From the NCBI GenBank assembly GCA_007121055.1, contig SKMM01000176.1, positions 1-11,965 on the forward strand: a DNA stretch of 11,965 nt. The letters are read 5' to 3'. Shown here one piece after another: positions 6,421 through 11,965 of this stretch. The stretch comes from Paracoccaceae bacterium. Its GTDB lineage: Bacteria > Pseudomonadota > Alphaproteobacteria > Rhodobacterales > Rhodobacteraceae. Position numbers and translations under genes: made by a program. The number at the start of each line of letters is the position of its first letter. The stretch's first letter is position 1. Below the pieces are notes generated by a model. It did not search any database and was not told the DNA's origin. It saw nothing but the letters and a program-made list of their open reading frames with translations.

Positions 6421-6702
6421 GTGCGCCCAAGCTAAAGTGAACGTGGCCCGCTCGACAGGTCCGTTCGCTGTACCGAAAAGATGGTCGCGTCGGCGCGCCT
6501 CCCTGCGACGGCACCCCCATTCGACCCGGCGGTCGTGTTTGCCAACGGCGCAGGCACCGCGCGCAGCACAGGGCGCCTGTCGTCCGGCGAGACTGGACGA
6601 GGTCTTCACGAGGGCGCGGCCCGGCCGGGAACCGTCGGACCGCCGCCGACACACCCCGGTCCCCAGACGTACCCGGTTCAGACCCGCGAGGAGAGACAGA
6701 GC

Positions 6703-8196
6703 ATGGAAACAGACGTACAGGACGCCCGGAAGCCCGCACCGTCCGCCCCGCGCGGCACGAGGGTTCCGGTGACCGTGGCCCATGGGGACGGCATCGGGCC
6801 CGAGATCATGAAGGCGAGCCTGCGGGCGCTGCTTGCCGCCGGGGCCGAGATCGAGATCGAGGAGATCGAGATCGGCGAAAAGGTCTACCAATCCGGGCAC
6901 AGCGCCGGCCTCACGTCCGAGGCTTGGGACAGCCTGCGCCGCACCGGCGTGTTCTACAAGGCCCCCATCACCACCCCCCAGGGCGGCGGCTTCAAGAGCC
7001 TGAACGTCACCGTGCGCAAGACGCTGGGCCTGTATGCCAACATCCGCCCCTGCGTCTCCTACGCGCCCTTCATCGCCACCAAACACCCCGAGATGGACCT
7101 CGTGATCGTGCGCGAGAACGAGGAGGACCTCTATGCCGGCATCGAGCACCGGCAGACCGACGAGGTCTACCAGTGCCTCAAGATCATCTCGCGCCCGGGC
7201 AGCGAGAAGATCATGCGCTACGCCTTCGAGTTCGCCCGCGTCCACGGCCGGAGCAAGGTCACCTGCTTCAGCAAGGACAACATCATGAAGCTGACCGACG
7301 GGCTGTTCCACAAGGTCTTCGACGAGGTCGCCGCCGAATACCCCGGCATCGAGAACGAGCACTGGATCGTGGACATCGGCGCGGCCCGCCTCGCGGACAC
7401 GCCCCGCGTCTTCGACGTGATCGTGATGCCGAACCTCTACGGCGACATCCTCAGCGACGTGGCCGCCCAGATCACCGGCTCGGTGGGGCTGGGCCCCTTG
7501 GCCAACATCGGCACGCATTGCGCGATGTTCGAGGCGATCCACGGCTCCGCCCCACCCATCGCCGGGCAGGGCATCGCCAACCCCTCGGGGCTGATGCTGG
7601 CGGGCGTGATGATGCTGGTGCATATCGGCCAGCCCGCGGCCGCCGAACGGCTCCACAACGCCTGGCTGCGCACCATCGAGGACGGCGTGCACACCGTCGA
7701 CATCTGGCGCGAGGGCGTCTCGCGCGAGAAGGTCGGCACCGACGCCTTCGCCGATTCCGTGATCGCCCGGCTGGGGCAGACGCCGCAGACCCTGCCGGCG
7801 GTTTCCTACGCCGCGGACACCGAGCCGATGGTCCTGCCCGAGCCGAAGCGTGCGGCGCCCGCCGTCAAGGCGCTGGTGGGGATCGACGTCTTCGTCCATT
7901 CGACCCTCTCGCCCGATAATCTGGCCGCCCGCATGAAGACGGCCGAGACCGCGGCCCTGGAACTGGCCCTGATCACCAACCGCGGCGTGAAGGTCTGGCC
8001 CGGCGGCCTGCCCGAGACCTTCTGCACCGACCACTGGCGCTGCCGCTACATGGCCGTGCCAGGCACGGGTTTCGACAACGCCGCGGTGGCGGACCTCCTG
8101 CGCGTCCTCGCGCAGGCGGGCATCGACTTCATCAAGACCGAACACCTCTACACCTTCGACGGCGCGCCCGGCTATTCGCTCGGCCAGGGACAATAG
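6703..8196 (+). CDS. icd: Isocitrate dehydrogenase, Thermus/Rickettsia type with C-terminal extension
   Basis: Oxidative decarboxylation of isocitrate to 2-oxoglutarate in the TCA cycle; a 497-residue cytosolic enzyme. The N-terminal 360 residues are the isocitrate/isopropylmalate dehydrogenase fold: HGDGIGPEI (27-35), substrate loop SLNVTVRK (99-106, with Ser99, Asn101, Arg105), Arg115, ENEEDLYAGIE (138-148, Tyr144), Lys191, and metal-binding Asp248/Asp252 in NLYGDILSD. Residues from about 385 to 497 form a separate C-terminal domain (VKALVGIDVFVHS...), as in the long Thermus and Rickettsia enzymes. The start at 6703 has GAGGAGAG at 6688-6695 and MET-D before the conserved core. In the cofactor site the Lys-Tyr pair typical of NADP enzymes is Pro285-Ile286 (HGSAPPIAGQ), so NAD versus NADP use is uncertain. 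Most alphaproteobacteria use a different icd type, so this may be an extra or replacement isozyme. Confidence 0.9.
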   Translation: METDVQDARKPAPSAPRGTRVPVTVAHGDGIGPEIMKASLRALLAAGAEIEIEEIEIGEKVYQSGHSAGLTSEAWDSLRRTGVFYKAPITTPQGGGFKSLNVTVRKTLGLYANIRPCVSYAPFIATKHPEMDLVIVRENEEDLYAGIEHRQTDEVYQCLKIISRPGSEKIMRYAFEFARVHGRSKVTCFSKDNIMKLTDGLFHKVFDEVAAEYPGIENEHWIVDIGAARLADTPRVFDVIVMPNLYGDILSDVAAQITGSVGLGPLANIGTHCAMFEAIHGSAPPIAGQGIANPSGLMLAGVMMLVHIGQPAAAERLHNAWLRTIEDGVHTVDIWREGVSREKVGTDAFADSVIARLGQTPQTLPAVSYAADTEPMVLPEPKRAAPAVKALVGIDVFVHSTLSPDNLAARMKTAETAALELALITNRGVKVWPGGLPETFCTDHWRCRYMAVPGTGFDNAAVADLLRVLAQAGIDFIKTEHLYTFDGAPGYSLGQGQ

Positions 8197-8208
8197 GCAC
8201 GGTGCAGC

Positions 8209-8226
8209 CCCGGCGCCCTGGCCGGG
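8209..8226 (+). terminator. Weak hairpin after isocitrate dehydrogenase
   Basis: CCCGGC (8209-8214) and GCCGGG (8221-8226) form a 6-bp stem with a 6-base loop, 12 bases after the stop at 8196. No T-run follows. Confidence 0.3.
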
Positions 8227-8235
8227 TCCCGCGGC

Positions 8236-8258
8236 GGTGGAGCGCTCAGCGCTCCACC
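8236..8258. terminator. Shared hairpin between convergent icd and usp genes
   Basis: GGTGGAGCGCT (8236-8246) and AGCGCTCCACC (8248-8258) are exact reverse complements around one base, an 11-bp stem. It lies 39 bases after the isocitrate dehydrogenase stop and contains the last codons and stop of the universal stress protein gene on the other strand, so it could end transcripts from both sides. There is no T-run in either direction. Confidence 0.5.
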
Positions 8259-8659
8259 AGCACCGAGCACTGCGCGTGCCGGACCACCCGGGCAGCAGTG
8301 GAGCCGATGAAGTAATCCGAAAAACCAGGGACATGGGAGCCGATCAGGATAAGATCTGCCCCGTGATCCTTGGCGGCCTCGAGGATGTTGGTGGGCGCGT
8401 TGCCCTCGCGGATGTCGTAATCCGCATGGACCTTGCCCGCCCCCGCGCCCAGCGACTCGAGCTTGCGCAGGACGTCGCGGCGCCGTCCGGACAGCTGTTC
8501 GCGCGGCAGCGTGGCCGCGAGATAGGGCGGCAGCGGCTCCATCACATGCACGAGCACGATGGACCCGCCGCGGTCCAGCAACGCGCGGGCGCGTTCCACC
8601 AGCGCGCGGCCGACCCCGGTGCCGCCCAGGGCGACCGGTACGATGATCTTGCTGTACAT
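8246..8659 (-). CDS. Universal stress protein (UspA family)
   Basis: A 137-residue cytoplasmic protein of the UspA fold, a group linked to stress survival through nucleotide binding. It opens with the first beta strand MYSKIIVPV, has IVLVHVMEP (34-42), and closes with ADLILIGSHVPGFSDYFIGSTAARVVRHAQCSVLVER (from 101; core motif GSHVPG...GS). ATP-binding members carry G-2X-G-9X-G(S/T) here; this protein has Gly107, then Val instead of the second Gly, and a loop one residue shorter before Gly119-Ser120, so ATP binding is not assured. The start at 8659 has GGGAGGAGAAG directly upstream on the minus strand; an in-frame extension to 8710 is not family-like. It lies 57 bases downstream of the cupin gene on the same strand, possibly the last gene of that unit, and its stop is inside a hairpin. 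Confidence 0.9.
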   Translation of the reverse strand: MYSKIIVPVALGGTGVGRALVERARALLDRGGSIVLVHVMEPLPPYLAATLPREQLSGRRRDVLRKLESLGAGAGKVHADYDIREGNAPTNILEAAKDHGADLILIGSHVPGFSDYFIGSTAARVVRHAQCSVLVER

Positions 8660-8716
8660 CTTCTCCTCCCTCACTGCGGCCCCTCCCGGCGTCTTCTCCG
8701 GGCCGCGCACCCCGGT

Positions 8717-9142
8717 CTAGCGCGGGATGTCGAAGCCGGGAGGCGCCAGTTCGAACCCATCGAAGCGGAAGCCGGGCGAGACCGTGCAGCTTACCAGCGT
8801 CCAGGGCCCGGCCGAGCGCGCGGCCTGCCAGTAGCCCGCCGGCACGATGAGCTGCGGCATCTCGCCCGCCAGCAGGTCGGGACCCAGCGCGTGGTCCACC
8901 GCGGGCCCCTCGTCCTGCGAGGCCATGCTGAGCGTCAGGGGCGCGCCGACGTGGAAGTGCCAGATCTCGGTGGCGTCCACGCGGTGCCAGTGGCTCGACT
9001 CGGCCTCTGTGAGCAGGAACAGGATGGCGGTGCCGACCGGGCGCTGACCGGCGGGGGCGTCGGCGGCCCAGGTCTGGCGATACCAGCCGCCCTCGGGGTG
9101 GCGCGACAGGCCTAGTGCGGCGATGATTCCCTCGGCTGTCAT
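8717..9142 (-). CDS. Cupin superfamily protein, DUF985 (Cupin_5)
   Basis: A 141-residue small beta-barrel protein of the DUF985/Cupin_5 family, related to yeast YML079w; its biochemical role is not established. Family blocks are HPEGGWYRQTW (15-25), AILFLLTEAESSHWHRVDATEIWHFHVG (39-66) and the C-terminal VSPGF (121-125). His51, His53, Glu59, His62 and His64 cluster in the barrel as possible ligands. No signal peptide is seen. There is no clear Shine-Dalgarno sequence before the ATG at 9142; a TAGGCT box lies 7 bases upstream, which would fit a leaderless transcript. The gene starts 45 bases after the ABC ATPase stop on the same strand, so read-through from the transporter operon is also possible. 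The context gives no substrate. Confidence 0.88.
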   Translation of the reverse strand: MTAEGIIAALGLSRHPEGGWYRQTWAADAPAGQRPVGTAILFLLTEAESSHWHRVDATEIWHFHVGAPLTLSMASQDEGPAVDHALGPDLLAGEMPQLIVPAGYWQAARSAGPWTLVSCTVSPGFRFDGFELAPPGFDIPR

Positions 9143-9149
9143 GGGCGCC

Positions 9150-9177
9150 AGCCTAGACGAACGGGCGGCGGCCGCAA
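9150..9177 (-). promoter_or_regulatory. Possible promoter for a leaderless cupin transcript
   Basis: On the minus strand TTGCGG (9172-9177) and TAGGCT (9150-9155) are 16 bases apart, and the ATG at 9142 follows the -10 box by 7 bases, where transcription would begin. Both boxes are partial matches. Confidence 0.28.
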
Positions 9178-9187
9178 TGCGGGGGCG

Positions 9188-11254
9188 TCACTCGGCGGCA
9201 ATCTTGATGACGGGCTCCATGGAGGCGAGGTCTTCGGCCGACAGGTGGCACTTGATCTGATGGCCGGTGGCGAGCTCGACCATGGGCGGCACCTCGGTCT
9301 CGCACTTGTTGCCGGCAACCTTGGACTTCCAGCGGCAGCGGGTCTGGAAGGGGCAACCCGGCGGCGGGTCCATGGCCGAGGGGATGTCGCCCTCCAGCAC
9401 GATGCGCTTCTTCTGAACCTTCGGGTCGGCGATCGGCACGGCGGACAGCAGCGCCTCGGTGTAGGGGTGGTAGGGGGGCGAGAAGACCTGGTCGGTCGAG
9501 CCCAACTCCACCACATGGCCGAGATACATGACCATAACGCGATCAGACAGATAGCGCACGATGCTCAGGTCATGGCTGATGAACAGCAGCGTCGTGCGGT
9601 TCTGCCGCTGGATCTCCATCAGCAGGTCGGTCACGGCCGCCTGCACCGAAACGTCGAGCGCCGAGACGGGCTCGTCCGCCACCACCACCTTGGCGCCCCC
9701 GGCGAAGGCGCGGGCGATGCCCACCCGTTGCTTCTGGCCGCCCGAAAGCTGGCGCGGCATGCGGTCGGCGAATTCGCGCGGCAGCTTCACGAGATCCAGA
9801 AGCTCCAGCATCCGGGCATGGCGCTCCGCGTCGTTGCGGCCCTCGCCGAAGATCTCCAGCGCGCGGATGATCTGCCGGCCCACGGTCATCGAGGGGTTCA
9901 GGGTATCGAAAGGATTCTGGAACACCATCTGCACGCTGGAGACGGTATCTGTGTCGCGTTTCTGTATGGGCGTGTCGTGGATGTCCTGGTTGTAGAGCAT
10001 GATGGTGCCCGAGGTCGCCGTCTCCAGCCCCATCAGGACCTTGGCGAAGGTGGACTTGCCGCAGCCCGACTCGCCCACGATGGCCAGCGTCTCGCCCTCG
10101 CGGGCGTCGAAGGTCAGCGTCTCGTTGGCCTTCACCACCCGCGTGTCGCCGCCGCCAAACAGGGCGGAGGCGGAGACCTCGTAGTATTTCCGCACGTCCT
10201 CCATGCGCAGCACGGGGTCGCCCACGGGGGTCTTGGCGTGTTTCGCCGCGGCCTCGGGGGGCTTGTCCCAGTCGATCTCGCGCGTGCGGATGCAGCGGCT
10301 GAAGTGGCGGTCGCCAGGGACCTCGACCATGGCGATCTCGGCGGCGTCGCAGCGGCCCTTGTCGAAATAGTTGCAGCGGGGGCCGAAGTTGCAGCCCGGC
10401 GGGCGTTCATGGGGCAGGGGGAAGTTGCCGGGGATCGCCACCAGGGGGAGCGCGTTCTTGTCCGCGCCGGGCAGCGGGATCGAGCGGAACAGTGCCTGGG
10501 TGTAGGGGTGGCGCATCCGCTGGAACACCTCGCGGACATTGCCGGTCTCCACCGCCTCGCCGGAATACATCACGGTGATGCGGTCGCAGGTCTCGAGGAT
10601 CAGCCCGAGGTTGTGGGAGATGAACAGCATCGAGGTGCCGTATTTCCGGCCCAGTTCCTTCACCAGCTCCACGATCCCGGCTTCCACGGTCACGTCGAGG
10701 GCGGTGGTGGGCTCGTCGAGGATCAGGAGCGCCGGCTCGGCCATCAGCGCCATGGCGATGACGATGCGCTGCTGCTGGCCGCCCGAGAGCTGGTGGGGAT
10801 AGGCTTGCAGGATGCGGTCGGGGTCGGGCAGGCGCACGTCGGCCACCATCCGGCGGGCCCGTTCCATCGCCTCGCGTTTGCCCATGCCCCGGTGAATCAT
10901 CGGAACTTCAGCCAGTTGCGTGCCGACCTTCATGGCGGGGTTCAGCGACGCCATGGGCTCCTGATAGATCATCGCGATCTCGGAGCCACGGATCCGCCGC
11001 AGCTCGGCCTCGGACATGGTGGCGAGGTCGCGGCCCTTGAACTTGATCGACCCGCCGGTGATGCGGCCGTTGACCCCCAGATCGCGCATCACCCCAAGCG
11101 CCACGGTGGACTTGCCGCAGCCCGACTCGCCCACCAGGCCCATCGCCTCGCCCGGCAGCACGGTGACGGAGAAATCCATCACCGCCGGGATCTCGCGCAT
11201 CCGGGTGAAGAAGGAGATCGACAGATTCTCGATCTCGAGGATGGGCTCGGTCAT
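9188..11254 (-). CDS. Fused double ATP-binding subunit of a peptide/nickel-type ABC importer (DppD-DppF fusion)
   Basis: Cytoplasmic ATPase that powers an inner-membrane importer of the dipeptide/oligopeptide/nickel family. In 688 residues it carries two complete nucleotide-binding domains that are separate proteins (DppD and DppF) in E. coli. Domain 1: Walker A GESGCGKST 42-50, signature LSGGQQQR 156-163, Walker B LLILDEP 176-182, switch His214. Domain 2: Walker A 394-402, LSGGQKQR 503-510, VVVADEP 523-529, His561. Each is followed by the oligopeptide-transporter C-terminal region with four cysteines: Cys288, 294, 302, 321 and Cys634, 640, 651, 669. The linker is about 328-348. The start at 11254 is 4 bases after the permease stop, with GAGGGA (11263-11268) inside the permease's last codons, so translation is probably coupled. 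The substrate (peptide, opine, glutathione or other) cannot be read. Confidence 0.94.
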   Translation of the reverse strand: MTEPILEIENLSISFFTRMREIPAVMDFSVTVLPGEAMGLVGESGCGKSTVALGVMRDLGVNGRITGGSIKFKGRDLATMSEAELRRIRGSEIAMIYQEPMASLNPAMKVGTQLAEVPMIHRGMGKREAMERARRMVADVRLPDPDRILQAYPHQLSGGQQQRIVIAMALMAEPALLILDEPTTALDVTVEAGIVELVKELGRKYGTSMLFISHNLGLILETCDRITVMYSGEAVETGNVREVFQRMRHPYTQALFRSIPLPGADKNALPLVAIPGNFPLPHERPPGCNFGPRCNYFDKGRCDAAEIAMVEVPGDRHFSRCIRTREIDWDKPPEAAAKHAKTPVGDPVLRMEDVRKYYEVSASALFGGGDTRVVKANETLTFDAREGETLAIVGESGCGKSTFAKVLMGLETATSGTIMLYNQDIHDTPIQKRDTDTVSSVQMVFQNPFDTLNPSMTVGRQIIRALEIFGEGRNDAERHARMLELLDLVKLPREFADRMPRQLSGGQKQRVGIARAFAGGAKVVVADEPVSALDVSVQAAVTDLLMEIQRQNRTTLLFISHDLSIVRYLSDRVMVMYLGHVVELGSTDQVFSPPYHPYTEALLSAVPIADPKVQKKRIVLEGDIPSAMDPPPGCPFQTRCRWKSKVAGNKCETEVPPMVELATGHQIKCHLSAEDLASMEPVIKIAAE

Positions 11255-11258
11255 GATC

Positions 11259-11965
11259 TCAATCCCTCAGGCTTTCTTCCCGCAACCCGTCCGCCAGCAG
11301 GTTGAGGCCCAGAACCAGGCTCATGAGCGCGATGGCGGGGACGAGGGCGGCGTGGGGGAAGGCGGTCAGCAGGCGGCGGCCGTCGTTGATGGTGGAGCCC
11401 CAGTCGGGGCTCTCGGGGGAGACGCCGAGGCCGAAGAACCCGAGCGTGCCCAGCAGGATCGTGGTGTAGCCGATGCGCAGGCAGAAATCCACGATCAGGG
11501 GACCGCGGGCGTTGGGCAGGATCTCCCACAGCATGATGTACCAGGGCCCTTCGCCGCGGGTCTGGCCGGCGGCGACGTAGTCGCGCGACTTGATGTCCAG
11601 CGTCAGGCCCCGGACGATGCGGAACACGGTGGGAGCGTTTACGAACACCACCGCCACGAAGACGTTCAGCAGGTTCGGCGACATCCCCCAGATCCCCAGC
11701 GGGTCGGCGTTGAAGGCAAGGCCCGCGTAGATCCAGAGCCCCACCACGAGAACCGTGCCGATGTAGAGCGCGCGCTTGACCGGCTGCATGAAGTAGCGCG
11801 CGTTGAACAGCACCGTCAGGAACACGATGGGCATCAGGAACAGCACCGCAGCCATGTACATGGGGATGCCAACCTGCACGATCTCGGGCGTCACCAGCAG
11901 GTAGAAGAGCAGGATCACCGGGAAGGCCAGCACGAGGTTGGCAAGGAACGTCAGCCCGGTGTCGA
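11259..11965 (-). CDS. ABC importer permease, DppC-like, 5'-truncated by window edge
   Basis: Inner-membrane channel subunit of the same importer as the adjacent ATPase. About 234 residues are visible; the frame stays open to the right edge (DTGLTFLANL precedes VLAFPVILLF), so the GTG at 11933 is internal and the N-terminus is missing. The binding-protein-dependent permease signature (EAA loop) is DYVAAGQTRGEGPWYIMLWE, followed by LPNARGPLIV; LGFFGLGVSPESPDWGSTINDGRR and the C-terminal LMSLVLGLNLLADGLREESLRD are typical of DppC. Between the LAFPVILL segment and NAPTVFRIVRG lie about 65 residues more than in E. coli DppC, including two extra hydrophobic stretches (see findings). It overlaps no gene and lies 4 bases before the ATPase start. 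The partner DppB-like permease and the binding protein are expected beyond the edge. Confidence 0.92.
   Translation of the reverse strand, partial: DTGLTFLANLVLAFPVILLFYLLVTPEIVQVGIPMYMAAVLFLMPIVFLTVLFNARYFMQPVKRALYIGTVLVVGLWIYAGLAFNADPLGIWGMSPNLLNVFVAVVFVNAPTVFRIVRGLTLDIKSRDYVAAGQTRGEGPWYIMLWEILPNARGPLIVDFCLRIGYTTILLGTLGFFGLGVSPESPDWGSTINDGRRLLTAFPHAALVPAIALMSLVLGLNLLADGLREESLRD

Larger units (their letters stand above)
6263..6702. other. Spacer between symporter and isocitrate dehydrogenase
   Basis: No gene is recognised in these 440 bases. They hold two strong hairpins in the first third (6326-6356 and 6404-6420), suited to ending the symporter transcript. The remainder must contain the isocitrate dehydrogenase promoter, but I see no convincing -35/-10 pair. 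The isocitrate dehydrogenase frame stays open upstream to 6481, but that extension is Arg/Pro/Ala-rich and not family-like. Confidence 0.5.

Noticed and set aside
6481..6702. 74-codon N-terminal extension of isocitrate dehydrogenase
   Set aside because: The extension is not family-like, and a good ribosome binding site precedes the ATG at 6703.
4172..6739. 855-codon open frame on the minus strand across the spacer and symporter
   Set aside because: It is the antisense shadow of the symporter: Gln/His/Arg/Gly-rich, without domain signatures, while the plus strand has a clear membrane protein behind a riboswitch.
6355..8334. 659-codon minus-strand frame over isocitrate dehydrogenase
   Set aside because: Shadow of the isocitrate dehydrogenase gene; no family motif on this strand.
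9245..11305. 686-codon open frame on the plus strand
   Set aside because: It mirrors the double ATPase whose motifs are unambiguous on the minus strand; its His/Gly/Ala/Arg composition is typical of antisense frames in GC-rich DNA.

Overview
The window is GC-rich DNA of the kind found in Rhodobacteraceae-like Alphaproteobacteria. This rests on base composition, gene content and protein style, not on any marker gene, so treat the family-level placement as inference. It looks like ordinary chromosomal sequence; I see no phage, insertion sequence, CRISPR array, tRNA or rRNA.

Layout. (1) 2-973 (+): the C-terminal two thirds of the flagellar export ATPase FliI, cut by the left edge. (2) 981-2366 (-): an amidase-signature hydrolase, tail to tail with fliI. 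(3) 2486-3346 (+): the ribosomal protein L11 methyltransferase PrmA, diverging from the amidase. (4) 3423-3683 (+): a small protein of unknown function with a hydrophobic segment and a Cys/His-rich tail; its ribosome binding site lies inside a hairpin. (5) 3684-4604: about 0.9 kb without a recognisable gene. (6) 4605-6262 (+): promoter, TPP riboswitch and a sodium:solute symporter, together a thiamine-regulated transport unit. (7) 6263-6702: 440 bases of spacer with two strong hairpins. (8) 6703-8196 (+): a Thermus/Rickettsia-type isocitrate dehydrogenase with a C-terminal extension. (9) 8246-11965 (-): from right to left, a dipeptide-type ABC permease (cut by the right edge), a fused double ATPase, a DUF985 cupin and a universal stress protein. 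These four are closely spaced and end at a hairpin shared with the convergent isocitrate dehydrogenase gene.

How the genes relate. The TPP riboswitch ties the symporter to uptake of thiamine or a thiamine precursor. The permease and the double ATPase are parts of one peptide/nickel-family importer whose other permease and binding protein would lie beyond the right edge. The remaining genes are housekeeping or general-purpose functions with no evident joint pathway.

Most worth a second look: the riboswitch expression platform, which has an overlapping upstream mini-ORF and two mutually exclusive pairings; the extra membrane segment inserted into the ABC permease; the unusual cofactor-site residues of the isocitrate dehydrogenase; and the small Cys-rich ORF behind an SD-masking hairpin. 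I did not find convincing evidence of a wholly new multi-gene system.
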